Shown piece after piece: positions 55,705 to 64,000 of a stretch of 64,000 nt of DNA. The notes below the pieces were generated by a model. That model was not told the origin of the DNA. It ran no database searches and saw nothing but the letters and a program-made list of their open reading frames with translations. Position 1 is the first letter of the stretch. The number at the start of each line of letters is the position of its first letter. Source of the DNA: Aureitalea marina (GTDB taxonomy: Bacteria > Bacteroidota > Bacteroidia > Flavobacteriales > Flavobacteriaceae). The position numbers and the translations under genes are program-made. The DNA lies in contig NZ_MQUB01000001.1 of assembly GCF_002943755.1 (NCBI RefSeq), positions 2,977,305 to 3,041,304 on the forward strand, read 5' to 3'.

Positions 55705-55740
55705 TTAACGTTGAACGTATATCGATATCAGTTAACGTTG
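55705..55740 (+). promoter_or_regulatory. Direct repeats upstream of the PhoX-like gene
   Basis: TTAACGTTG at 55705-55713 and again at 55732-55740, 27 bp apart (start to start), about 115 bp before the PhoX-like start. Two near-identical 9-mers on the same face could be a regulator site; identity of the regulator is unknown. The remaining ~320-bp gap (55530-55852) has no gene. Confidence 0.4.
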
Positions 55741-55852
55741 TCCTAAACTTCCTAACATTCAGCTTACTTTTTTTTTAAAGTCAAAATAGTTTTCGCTAAC
55801 AAGGCGCGATTAGTTTTACGATGGTTTATAATCAAACACTAAAACTAAACGC

Positions 55853-57703
55853 ATGAAAATTAAAGTACTATCATTAATGTTATTTGCCTTTACCCTGACA
55901 TTGGTTGGGCAAAACGAATTTCCATCCCGAGTGGTTGAAATCGACTGGGAGGCCACCGAAGTAGTGGTTCCCCCTTCTCCATTTCAATATCAAGTCCTAT
56001 TTATAGGAGGGGAGGATCTTGTTCAAACGGGAGAAAATGAAGCTGTTCCTGCCAAACAGTGGCACGATTTCATTGGATTTACTCCTCTTACCGCAGAGGA
56101 TTGTGTGGACGATCCTAACGCCCTCGGATGGGTATCCATTAACCACGAACGCATCACTGCCGACGACAAGATTGGTGACGGTGGGGGAATGACTGCCTTC
56201 CTTTTGGGCCGCGATCCTGGTAACGACGAACTATACGTTATTCCCCAGACTTTGTCTGATGGTCGTTCTGGAGATTTCTTCAATGTTGATTTCAGCAATG
56301 TTGGAGAAACCGGGATGAACTGTGGGGGGATCAACTCCATAGTGGATGGTCGTATCTGGACCGCCGAAGAGTGGTTCCGAAACAGCAATGATGACATTTA
56401 CGACGATGGCAACGGAGTACGGGACACCACAGACTACGTCATCAAATATACTGAGTTCGATGCCGCCAATTTCCAAACCATTCCTAAGTACCAGAACTTC
56501 AACTGGATGGTAGAGATCGATCCTCGTGAGGCTAAAGCCGTTCGCAAGCAGTACAACTGGGGACGTCAGCCTTTTGAAGGAGGAACTATTGCTGCAGACA
56601 ATCAAACGGCTTACCTAGGCGCAGATGCGACACCAGGTTTCTTTACAAAATTCGTAGCTGATGAGCCAGGCGATTTCACCAAAGGTGATACCTATGTATA
56701 CAAACACGACAATCCGGGAGAGCCATGGGTTCTGATCAACAATGCTGATTTTGACAAAATGTTGAACTTTAAGGACGAAGCTGTTTCTTCTGGTGCGACC
56801 ATGTTTAACCGTTTGGAATGGGTAACCATCGACAAGAATACAGGTAAGATCTATATGACAGAAACCGGTCGTGATAATCCTGCCTCTCGATGGGTAGACG
56901 AAGAGGCCGAAGGAGCCGTGTACGCTCCTCACCACATCCAGCGTGCAGCAGACCAAGGAGCTACAGGTCCTGGAGATGATGCCTACTGGGATTACTATGG
57001 ACGTGTATTGGAATTTGATCCAGCTACCGGAGAGGTTTCTATATTCCTGGAAGCGGGTCCTTATTTTGCGGAAAGTCCGGATTTGGCTGATTATCCTGCG
57101 AAGCATCTGTCAAACCCTGACGGGCTGAACATGCTTTACGTAAACGTGGCTGGACAAGACAAGACCTACATGCTTGTTCAGGAAGACCTCAACGGAACAT
57201 CTTTTGGACGAACTCCATCAGAGTATCCTGACGACAGGATGTGCGAGTTGTACTTACTGGATATGGAAGTTGAGAACCCAACTGTAGACGATCTGATCCG
57301 TCTGACCCAGACGCCACGTGGAGCTGAGATCACCGGAGCTTGTGCCACACTAGATGGCAAATCAATCCTTGTTAACTCTCAGCACCCTGATGGTGCCAAT
57401 CCATTCCCATACAACAACTCCCTGACCTTTGCCATAACCGGGTTTGATGATTCGGGTGCAATCGAAACGCTATCCGCTCCGGATTTTGGAGATGTGAGTG
57501 ACGATAGTTTTATAGCTTATCCTAATCCTACAGAGCGAATAGTCTACTTTAACAAAGTGGTCGATGTTGCTTTGTATGACATAACCGGAAAACGGATTGC
57601 TGTTTATCGCGATGTGAAGTCGATCGATATAGGTGGACTGCAAACGGGGATGTACTTGCTGAAGACTGCTGACGGCGATAGCAAGAAACTACTAGTGAAG
57701 TAA
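55853..57703 (+). CDS. PhoX-like (DUF839) secreted protein with T9SS tail
   Basis: 616 residues with signal peptide (MKIKVLSLMLFAFTLTLVGQ). Regions typical of PhoX/DUF839 proteins include LGWVSINHERITADD, NFNWMVEIDPREAKAVRKQY, FEGGTIAADNQTAYLGADAT, and RLEWVTIDKNTGKIYMTETG. A T9SS sorting tail closes the protein (FIAYPNPTERIVYFNK, then LQTGMYLLKTADG). PhoX enzymes are calcium/iron alkaline phosphatases that release phosphate from organic sources; many DUF839 members are untested, so the activity is inferred. It uses a Sec-type signal rather than the Tat signal of classic PhoX, in line with T9SS export. A terminator separates it from the peroxidase. Confidence 0.85.
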   Translation: MKIKVLSLMLFAFTLTLVGQNEFPSRVVEIDWEATEVVVPPSPFQYQVLFIGGEDLVQTGENEAVPAKQWHDFIGFTPLTAEDCVDDPNALGWVSINHERITADDKIGDGGGMTAFLLGRDPGNDELYVIPQTLSDGRSGDFFNVDFSNVGETGMNCGGINSIVDGRIWTAEEWFRNSNDDIYDDGNGVRDTTDYVIKYTEFDAANFQTIPKYQNFNWMVEIDPREAKAVRKQYNWGRQPFEGGTIAADNQTAYLGADATPGFFTKFVADEPGDFTKGDTYVYKHDNPGEPWVLINNADFDKMLNFKDEAVSSGATMFNRLEWVTIDKNTGKIYMTETGRDNPASRWVDEEAEGAVYAPHHIQRAADQGATGPGDDAYWDYYGRVLEFDPATGEVSIFLEAGPYFAESPDLADYPAKHLSNPDGLNMLYVNVAGQDKTYMLVQEDLNGTSFGRTPSEYPDDRMCELYLLDMEVENPTVDDLIRLTQTPRGAEITGACATLDGKSILVNSQHPDGANPFPYNNSLTFAITGFDDSGAIETLSAPDFGDVSDDSFIAYPNPTERIVYFNKVVDVALYDITGKRIAVYRDVKSIDIGGLQTGMYLLKTADGDSKKLLVK

Positions 57704-57730
57704 TTTTCTCATATATGTTTTAAGTAAGAA

Positions 57731-57761
57731 CTGGACGTTCCTTGTGAACGTCCGGTTTTTT
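57731..57761 (+). terminator. Rho-independent terminator
   Basis: ACTGGACGTTC/GAACGTCCGGT stem with CTTGT loop, followed by six Ts. Confidence 0.88.
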
Positions 57762-57778
57762 AGCAAAAATTTCGGAAC

Positions 57779-59737
57779 ATGCGAACGGACTCCTTATTAT
57801 TGGTTGGTAGTTTATTTATTTCATCATTGCTTATTCTTGTGAGCCGACCGGTCATTAAACAGCAACCAGCCACCTACACCCAAAAAGCAATCGGACAGAT
57901 CAATCAGCAATTCAAATTGGATCTAAAACGATTTGAACGTGAATTGGTAAGATTTGAGAATGCGGTTAAGGACTTCAGCACAGAAGAAATCCTTGAAAAG
58001 GACCTGCGAAATTCCTACCAATCGCTGCGAACTAGCTTCAAAAAAGTAGAGTTCGTCTTGGAATATCTGGATAAGGAGGCCTATGATAAGGTGCTTAATG
58101 GAGCTCCACTTCCCAAATTAGAACCGAAAGTAGCCGACTTCAACATACTCCAACCAAAAGGACTACAGGTGATCGACGAGCTGATGGCGGAAGAGGATTT
58201 ATCTGCAGTATTAGATGACCTGGTTTCTCAGTCAAAAAAATTATCCACTGGGGCAACTAGCGTAATAGCCTTCTCTAAGGATAGGAGACTCACTGATCGT
58301 CAGTTCTTTGAGGCTTGCCGTCAGGCTATAATCCGTATGGTCACCTTAGGGATTACCGGATTTGACACTCCAGGAACAACCATGGGCATTTCGGATACAT
58401 ATACAGTATTAAACTCATTGCAACAGTCCTTTCAATATTACGAATATGAACTGGAGAACGTGAAACAGCAACAAATGTTCAAAAAAGTCAATAATCTTTT
58501 TGATCAGGCTGGACGTCAGACCAGGAAAAAAGGATTTGAAAACTTTGATCGGTTAAAATTCATCAAAGAATATGCTCAACCTTTATATGCCAGCTTGCTC
58601 GAAGTTCATCTCGCCTTGGACTATGAAACCATTGAAGAGGTCTCCCGCTTTCCATTAGCCGTTAATTATACAGAGGACAATATCTTTTCTGAAAATTTCC
58701 TCAATCCATTTTACTATGTGAGCCTGGAAGACAGCGATCAGGTTGACGACCTGGAGGAGTTGGGGAAGTTGTTATTCTTTGACCCTATACTTTCAAGTGA
58801 CAATCGGATGTCTTGTGCGAGTTGCCACTTACCGGAAAAAGCCTTTACAGACGGGATGAGAACTAGTATTTCCAATACAGGTCATCCTTTAAAGCGCAAC
58901 TCCATGACACTTAATTATGCCGTTTATGCTTCTGGCTATTTCCATGATATGCGCGTAAAACGCTTGGAGGACCAATTTGAACACGTCGTTTTTTCCGAGG
59001 ACGAATTTGACAGCAATTATGCCAGCATAATTGATAAATTAAATAAAAGTCCGAAATACGCAGACCGCTTCCAAGCCATTTTCCAAGACCCAAGGTCAAA
59101 GATTAGGAATCACCATATTGATTATGCGTTGACGGCCTATGTTATGAGCCTCAATTCGTTTGACAGTCCGGTGGACCAGTATTTTCAGGGAAAAAGAGAA
59201 GATTTGCCGGCTGAAATTAAACGAGGATTTAACCTTTTCACAGGGAAAGCTGCATGTGCAACCTGCCACTTCGCTCCCTTGTTTTCCGGGACAGTTCCTC
59301 CACTTTATGTAGAATCTGAAAGTGAAGTTTTGGGTGTTCCAAATGACAAAAACACCCCTCTTGTTTTAGACGACGATAGGGGACGAATCTCCAATGGTAA
59401 TATGCGGGAAGTTGCAGAGTTCTTCGTGAGTTCTTTTAAAACTCCAACGGTTAGAAATATTGACAAGACAGGGCCATATATGCACAACGGTGTGTTTGCG
59501 AGTTTAGAGGAGGTTATGGACTTCTACAATGAAGGTGGAGGGGCTGGTCGTGGCATATCACTGGAGCATCAGACGCTCGCTCCCGACCCACTTGGTCTAA
59601 CGAAGCAGGAGATATCGGATATCATTGCATTCATGAAGGCTCTTTCGGACACTACCGTTTACGACAACCACGTTCAATTGCCACAGGATTTTAGTCAGCA
59701 GCGTCTCAATGGACGACGTGTCGTTGGCTTCGATTAG
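57779..59737 (+). CDS. Di-haem cytochrome c peroxidase with long N-terminal helical domain
   Basis: 652 residues. An N-terminal hydrophobic segment (SLLLVGSLFISSLLILVS) acts as signal or anchor. Residues ~35-310 are a helical domain unlike the classic enzyme (YQSLRTSFKKVEFVLEYLDK, LNGAPLPKLEPKVADFNILQ), possibly imelysin-like. The MauG/CcpA domain then carries two c-haem sites, MSCASCHLPEKAF near 346 and ACATCHFAPLFSG near 493. It should reduce hydrogen peroxide, or oxidise another substrate, in the periplasm. It ends one base past the convergent TolC-type gene stop. From about 58568 on, the sequence is repeated in mirror image at the window's right end; this is the intact copy. Confidence 0.88.
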   Translation: MRTDSLLLVGSLFISSLLILVSRPVIKQQPATYTQKAIGQINQQFKLDLKRFERELVRFENAVKDFSTEEILEKDLRNSYQSLRTSFKKVEFVLEYLDKEAYDKVLNGAPLPKLEPKVADFNILQPKGLQVIDELMAEEDLSAVLDDLVSQSKKLSTGATSVIAFSKDRRLTDRQFFEACRQAIIRMVTLGITGFDTPGTTMGISDTYTVLNSLQQSFQYYEYELENVKQQQMFKKVNNLFDQAGRQTRKKGFENFDRLKFIKEYAQPLYASLLEVHLALDYETIEEVSRFPLAVNYTEDNIFSENFLNPFYYVSLEDSDQVDDLEELGKLLFFDPILSSDNRMSCASCHLPEKAFTDGMRTSISNTGHPLKRNSMTLNYAVYASGYFHDMRVKRLEDQFEHVVFSEDEFDSNYASIIDKLNKSPKYADRFQAIFQDPRSKIRNHHIDYALTAYVMSLNSFDSPVDQYFQGKREDLPAEIKRGFNLFTGKAACATCHFAPLFSGTVPPLYVESESEVLGVPNDKNTPLVLDDDRGRISNGNMREVAEFFVSSFKTPTVRNIDKTGPYMHNGVFASLEEVMDFYNEGGGAGRGISLEHQTLAPDPLGLTKQEISDIIAFMKALSDTTVYDNHVQLPQDFSQQRLNGRRVVGFD

Positions 59738-61156
59738 ATATTCTGACCAGGTAAAGCCATGGTATTGAAAAGCTTGGCCTTAGTCATGAACAGTTTATTC
59801 TCCAGATCGATCTCCTTCAACTGGGCGTCGATCAGTTTGGTCTCCCGGGCGTTGATCAGGAAGAGGGAACTGTCTCCTACGCCAAATTTGCGCTCTTCTG
59901 CCCTGAGCATCCTCTCGTAATTGACAACAATATCCGAGATCAACCCTCGCTGAACCACATAAGAGTCTAAAGCGGTGTAAACCTGGGCGATCTTGTTTCT
60001 CAACCGGAACTGCTCACTAATCAGGTCCAGGCTGGCGTCCTGTAGCTTGATCTTAGCCAGTTTCAGATCTCCTCTTTCTTTCCTCAGGAACAGGGGGAAG
60101 GCAAATTCGATCCTGCCTTTGTAGTTAGCCGCCTGGAAGGAATTTCCAACGTCTGGGGTTTCGGTCAGGAAATTGTACTCCAGGTTAATGACAGGCAACA
60201 ATCGGCTGGCCTTAAATTTTTGGTCCACCTCCAGTTGCTCTACCTTAAAGCGCATGGATCGAAGTTTAGGATGCTCATCCAGGGGAATATCACTGAGCGG
60301 CCTTTCTTCTATACTAAGGGTCAGATCGATCTCCCCATTGAGTTCTAAAACTGGTTTGACGGTCTCTTGCAGAATCACTGGAACCTGGTCTTCCAGCCAC
60401 AGATAGTTGGACAGGTTTAGTTCTGCTTTGCGCAAATTGATCCCTGCTTGCTCCAGGCTCAAAGTCCTGTTCTGAACCGGGATATATGCCTCTACGGTAT
60501 CTATGGCTGCTTGGCCCCTAATTCAACGGCACGGCTCACAGCTCTGTGTCGAAGTTCCGCGTTTTGGAGAAACTCCTCATAGGTCAGGGCTTCCTTATAA
60601 GCTTTGACCCAATCAAAATAGGCTAGGGATGCATCAAAAAGCAGTTGGTTGATCAACAGTTGCTGATCTGCAGCAGTTTGCTCCTGGAACAGTTTGGCTC
60701 TCCTTAGGGTCGCCATGCGATCATTTATAAACAGGTCCCGACCCACAGAGACGGAAATTCCGGCATTAAATAATCCATCATCCGGCACCGTTCTCTCCGG
60801 GTTCAGGAATTCACCGTCATTCTGTTCGAAGCCAGCCTTTAACTCTATCCCATACCAGGTAGGGATCTTAAAGGTTGCATTCAAAAGATCGTAATATTCA
60901 CTACCCTTGAACTCTTTGGCATCGTAATCGACCTCCAACTTAGGATCGAACCCACCTCGTGCCTTCATCAGATTAGCCTGGGCGGCATCGATGGTGAGGT
61001 TGCCTGCTTGGCTATGGGGTGATATTTCTTGACATAGCCCAGGTACTCCCTAAAACCGAGAACAATGGAATCCTCCTCGGCAGCTGCACTAGCTTGAAGC
61101 TGGCCAATGCACAGTTGAGGAGTGTATAGGATCAATATGAGAATTAATAGCCTCAT
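59734..61156 (-). pseudogene. TolC-family outer membrane protein, left-arm copy (frameshifted)
   Basis: Mirror copy of the intact gene at 61413-62837. It is split by two single-base losses, one in a G/C run near 60514 and another near 61002, giving three pieces whose translations are otherwise identical to the intact copy. The start at 61156 and stop TAA at 59734-59736 correspond exactly to those of the right copy. The breaks are most likely sequence errors, since no substitutions were seen. If the inverted repeat is an artefact, only one tolC-like gene exists here, convergent with the peroxidase gene. Confidence 0.85.
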
Positions 61157-61261
61157 TTTTTTACACTTTTATCGGCTAGAGCTGTCGTTGGCTGATAGTA
61201 GTTAGGAGGGAAGCCATTGAGTTGACGCCAGGCCTCCAAACCAGATCCGGACGATCACCCT

Positions 61262-61416
61262 TGGCCAAAGGAGCACGAGTAGGATCTGGTGCCAAGACCA
61301 TTGCGCTACTGGACGATGTACCGATCTGGTTTGAGGCCTGGCGTCAACTCAATGGCTTCCCTCCTAACTACTATCAGCCAACGACAGCTCTAGCCGATAA
61401 AAGTGTAAAAAAATGA
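61262..61416 (+). CDS. C-terminal fragment of an unidentified protein upstream of the TolC-type gene
   Basis: An open frame ends at 61416 (TGA) and overlaps the TolC ATG by ATGA, so a translationally coupled upstream gene is implied. Its last ~50 residues include GSGAKTIALLDDVPIWFEAW and LNGFPPNYYQPTTALADKSV. The remainder is missing because the inverted repeat takes over upstream of about 61262. The protein is not recognised; by position it may be an inner-membrane or adaptor component of an efflux or secretion system. Confidence 0.5.
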
Positions 61417-62837
61417 GGCTATTAATTCTCATATTGATCCTATACACTCCTCAACTGTGCATTGGCCAGCTTCAAGCTAGTGCAGCTGCCGAGGAGGATT
61501 CCATTGTTCTCGGTTTTAGGGAGTACCTGGGCTATGTCAAGAAATATCACCCCATAGCCAAGCAGGCCAACCTCACCATCGATGCCGCCCAGGCTAATCT
61601 GATGAAGGCACGAGGTGGGTTCGATCCTAAGTTGGAGGTCGATTACGATGCCAAAGAGTTCAAGGGTAGTGAATATTACGATCTTTTGAATGCAACCTTT
61701 AAGATCCCTACCTGGTATGGGATAGAGTTAAAGGCTGGCTTCGAACAGAATGACGGTGAATTCCTGAACCCGGAGAGAACGGTGCCGGATGATGGATTAT
61801 TTAATGCCGGAATTTCCGTCTCTGTGGGTCGGGACCTGTTTATAAATGATCGCATGGCGACCCTAAGGAGAGCCAAACTGTTCCAGGAGCAAACTGCTGC
61901 AGATCAGCAACTGTTGATCAACCAACTGCTTTTTGATGCATCCCTAGCCTATTTTGATTGGGTCAAAGCTTATAAGGAAGCCCTGACCTATGAGGAGTTT
62001 CTCCAAAACGCGGAACTTCGACACAGAGCTGTGAGCCGTGCCGTTGAATTAGGGGCCCAAGCAGCCATAGATACCGTAGAGGCATATATCCCGGTTCAGA
62101 ACAGGACTTTGAGCCTGGAGCAAGCAGGGATCAATTTGCGCAAAGCAGAACTAAACCTGTCCAACTATCTGTGGCTGGAAGACCAGGTTCCAGTGATTCT
62201 GCAAGAGACCGTCAAACCAGTTTTAGAACTCAATGGGGAGATCGATCTGACCCTTAGTATAGAAGAAAGGCCGCTCAGTGATATTCCCCTGGATGAGCAT
62301 CCTAAACTTCGATCCATGCGCTTTAAGGTAGAGCAACTGGAGGTGGACCAAAAATTTAAGGCCAGCCGATTGTTGCCTGTCATTAACCTGGAGTACAATT
62401 TCCTGACCGAAACCCCAGACGTTGGAAATTCCTTCCAGGCGGCTAACTACAAAGGCAGGATCGAATTTGCCTTCCCCCTGTTCCTGAGGAAAGAAAGAGG
62501 AGATCTGAAACTGGCTAAGATCAAGCTACAGGACGCCAGCCTGGACCTGATTAGTGAGCAGTTCCGGTTGAGAAACAAGATCGCCCAGGTTTACACCGCT
62601 TTAGACTCTTATGTGGTTCAGCGAGGGTTGATCTCGGATATTGTTGTCAATTACGAGAGGATGCTCAGGGCAGAAGAGCGCAAATTTGGCGTAGGAGACA
62701 GTTCCCTCTTCCTGATCAACGCCCGGGAGACCAAACTGATCGACGCCCAGTTGAAGGAGATCGATCTGGAGAATAAACTGTTCATGACTAAGGCCAAGCT
62801 TTTCAATACCATGGCTTTACCTGGTCAGAATATCTAA
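61413..62837 (+). CDS. TolC-family outer membrane efflux protein (intact copy)
   Basis: 474 residues with signal peptide (MRLLILILILYTPQLCIGQ). The helical layout with two internal repeats typical of TolC is seen: NLTIDAAQANLMKARGGFDP, FDASLAYFDWVKAYKEALTY, LSLEQAGINLRKAELNLSNY and QFRLRNKIAQVYTALDSYVV, with strand-forming segments between (GIELKAGFEQNDGEF; NLEYNFLTETPDVG). It forms the outer-membrane channel of an efflux or type I secretion system. The ATG overlaps the stop of the upstream fragment. Its stop overlaps the peroxidase copy on the minus strand by four bases. Confidence 0.88.
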   Translation: MRLLILILILYTPQLCIGQLQASAAAEEDSIVLGFREYLGYVKKYHPIAKQANLTIDAAQANLMKARGGFDPKLEVDYDAKEFKGSEYYDLLNATFKIPTWYGIELKAGFEQNDGEFLNPERTVPDDGLFNAGISVSVGRDLFINDRMATLRRAKLFQEQTAADQQLLINQLLFDASLAYFDWVKAYKEALTYEEFLQNAELRHRAVSRAVELGAQAAIDTVEAYIPVQNRTLSLEQAGINLRKAELNLSNYLWLEDQVPVILQETVKPVLELNGEIDLTLSIEERPLSDIPLDEHPKLRSMRFKVEQLEVDQKFKASRLLPVINLEYNFLTETPDVGNSFQAANYKGRIEFAFPLFLRKERGDLKLAKIKLQDASLDLISEQFRLRNKIAQVYTALDSYVVQRGLISDIVVNYERMLRAEERKFGVGDSSLFLINARETKLIDAQLKEIDLENKLFMTKAKLFNTMALPGQNI

Positions 62838-64000
62838 TCGAAGCCAACGACACGTCGTCCATTGAGACGCTGCTGACTAAAATCCTGTGGCAATTGAACG
62901 TGGTTGTCGTAAACGGTAGTGTCCGAAAGAGCCTTCATGAATGCAATGATATCCGATATCTCCTGCTTCGTTAGACCAAGTGGGTCGGGAGCGAGCGTCT
63001 GATGCTCCAGTGATATGCCACGACCAGCCCCTCCACCTTCATTGTAGAAGTCCATAACCTCCTCTAAACTCGCAAACACACCGTTGTGCATATATGGCCC
63101 TGTCTTGTCAATATTTCTAACCGTTGGAGTTTTAAAAGAACTCACGAAGAACTCTGCAACTTCCCGCATATTACCATTGGAGATTCGTCCCCTATCGTCG
63201 TCTAAAACAAGAGGGGTTTTTTGTCATTTGGAACACCCAAAACTTCACTTTCAGATTCTACATAAAGTGGAGGAACTGTCCCGGAAAACAAGGGAGCGAA
63301 GTGGCAGGTTGCACATGCAGCTTTCCCTGTGAAAAGGTTAAATCCTCGTTTAATTTCAGCCGGCAAATCTTCTCTTTTTCCCTGAAAATACTGGTCCACC
63401 GGACTGTCAAACGAATTGAGGCTCATAACATAGGCCGTCAACGCATAATCAATATGGTGATTCCTAATCTTTGACCTTGGGTCTTGGAAAATGGCTTGGA
63501 AGCGGTCTGCGTATTTCGGACTTTTATTTAATTTATCAATTATGCTGGCATAATTGCTGTCAAATTCGTCCTCGGAAAAAACGACGTGTTCAAATTGGTC
63601 CTCCAAGCGTTTTACGCGCATATCATGGAAATAGCCAGAAGCATAAACGGCATAATTAAGTGTCATGGAGTTGCGCTTTAAAGGATGACCTGTATTGGAA
63701 ATACTAGTTCTCATCCCGTCTGTAAAGGCTTTTTCCGGTAAGTGGCAACTCGCACAAGACATCCGATTGTCACTTGAAAGTATAGGGTCAAAGAATAACA
63801 ACTTCCCAACTCCTCCAGGTCGTCAACCTGATCGCTGTCTTCCAGGCTCACATAGTAAAATGGATTGAGGAAATTTTCAGAAAAGATATTGTCCTCTGTA
63901 TAATTAACGGCTAATGGAAAGCGGAGACCTCTTCAATGGTTTCATAGTCCAAGGCGAGATGAACTTCGAGCAAGCTGGCATATAAAGGTTGAGCATATTC
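62834..64000 (-). pseudogene. Di-haem peroxidase, right-arm copy (frameshifted, truncated by window edge)
   Basis: Reverse-complement copy of part of 57779-59737. Reading breaks occur near 63216 (loss beside a T/G run), near 63796 (CCCC reduced to CCC) and near 63934 (GGG reduced to GG). The protein pieces are otherwise identical to the left copy, including both haem motifs. The 5' end lies beyond the window. These single-base errors suggest unpolished sequence rather than true decay. Confidence 0.85.

Larger units (their letters stand above)
58568..64000. repeat. Large inverted repeat with ~75-bp spacer (probable assembly fold-back)
   Basis: Left arm 58568-61247 is the reverse complement of right arm ~61324-64000 and continues past the window edge. 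Arms compared at several places agree except for single-base losses in or next to homopolymers (left arm near 60514 and 61002; right arm near 63216, 63796 and 63934) and one more mismatch near the centre. Such an error spectrum and short spacer point to a long-read or assembly fold-back, not an old duplication. Confidence 0.93.

Noticed and set aside
55840..55853. E. coli-type Pho box before the PhoX-like gene
   Set aside because: No CTGTCAT-like half sites at 11-bp spacing were found; only the TTAACGTTG pair remains as a candidate.
59734..61156. Genuine second tolC pseudogene
   Set aside because: Both breaks are single-base homopolymer losses in a mirror arm otherwise identical in the compared stretches to the intact copy, which fits an assembly artefact better than decay.
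1..64000. CRISPR array, insertion sequence or rRNA operon
   Set aside because: No regularly spaced direct repeats, transposase frames or rRNA-like sequence were seen anywhere in the window.

Overview
The window looks like a piece of a marine-type Flavobacteriaceae (Bacteroidota) chromosome. The evidence is type IX secretion (T9SS) sorting tails on three exported enzymes (GH16, M4 protease, PhoX-like), a DNA polymerase III alpha with a fused N-terminal proofreading exonuclease, an S16 protein with an Ala/Glu-rich tail, DUF4199, DUF6090 and DUF1772-type membrane proteins, a SusC-like plug inside an alpha-2-macroglobulin, many short lipoproteins, and a TTTG-N19-TATATTTG promoter in front of a tRNA. 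I cannot name genus or species from sequence alone.

Layout. 1-3.8 kb: Fe-S and redox genes (Mrp, NfuA C-terminal domain, ferredoxin-NADP reductase, [2Fe-2S] ferredoxin, DoxX) and a phosphoesterase. 3.9-9.4 kb: glutaryl-CoA-type dehydrogenase, Rieske oxygenase, amino-acid permease and an rpsP-rimM-trmN6 operon. 9.5-16.6 kb: a lipoprotein, dnaE (apparent frameshift), trxA, clpP and a DUF58 protein. 16.8 kb: tRNA-Asp(GTC), followed by a visibly AT-richer block to about 26.5 kb. That block holds a cold-shock protein, small membrane proteins and a tight seven-gene minus-strand operon in which every product has an export signal: VOC protein, 59-aa lipoprotein, two amidohydrolases, DUF4377/META lipoprotein, cystatin-like lipoprotein and GH16 beta-glucanase.

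26.5-29.5 kb: RluA-type pseudouridine synthase, a ferredoxin-nucleotidyl cyclase-globin fusion and a tandem-repeat exported protein. 29.7-36.3 kb: one giant alpha-2-macroglobulin with thioester motif and an embedded carboxypeptidase-regulatory/TonB-plug module. 36.5-45.7 kb: NmrA-like protein, membrane proteins, AraC regulator, TPR lipoprotein, exported methyltransferase, DUF6090, acyltransferase, lipoprotein and M20 hydrolase. 45.9-50.4 kb: an orphan curlin-repeat protein, a lipoprotein gene with a stop exactly at its lipobox cysteine, and a secreted M4 protease. 50.5-59.7 kb: small exported proteins, DsrE-like protein, exported class V aminotransferase, haem/VCBS protein, PhoX-like protein and a di-haem peroxidase.

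The last ~5.4 kb is a giant inverted repeat: a TolC gene and the peroxidase are present twice in mirror image. The arms I compared differ almost only by single-base losses in or beside homopolymers, which break one copy of each gene. I read this as a probable assembly or long-read fold-back artefact. The same error type could explain the dnaE frameshift.

Most interesting biologically: the ferredoxin-cyclase-globin fusion, the alpha-2-macroglobulin/plug chimera, the all-exported operon with a cystatin-like inhibitor, and the orphan curlin protein. All functional calls are by eye; no database search was run.
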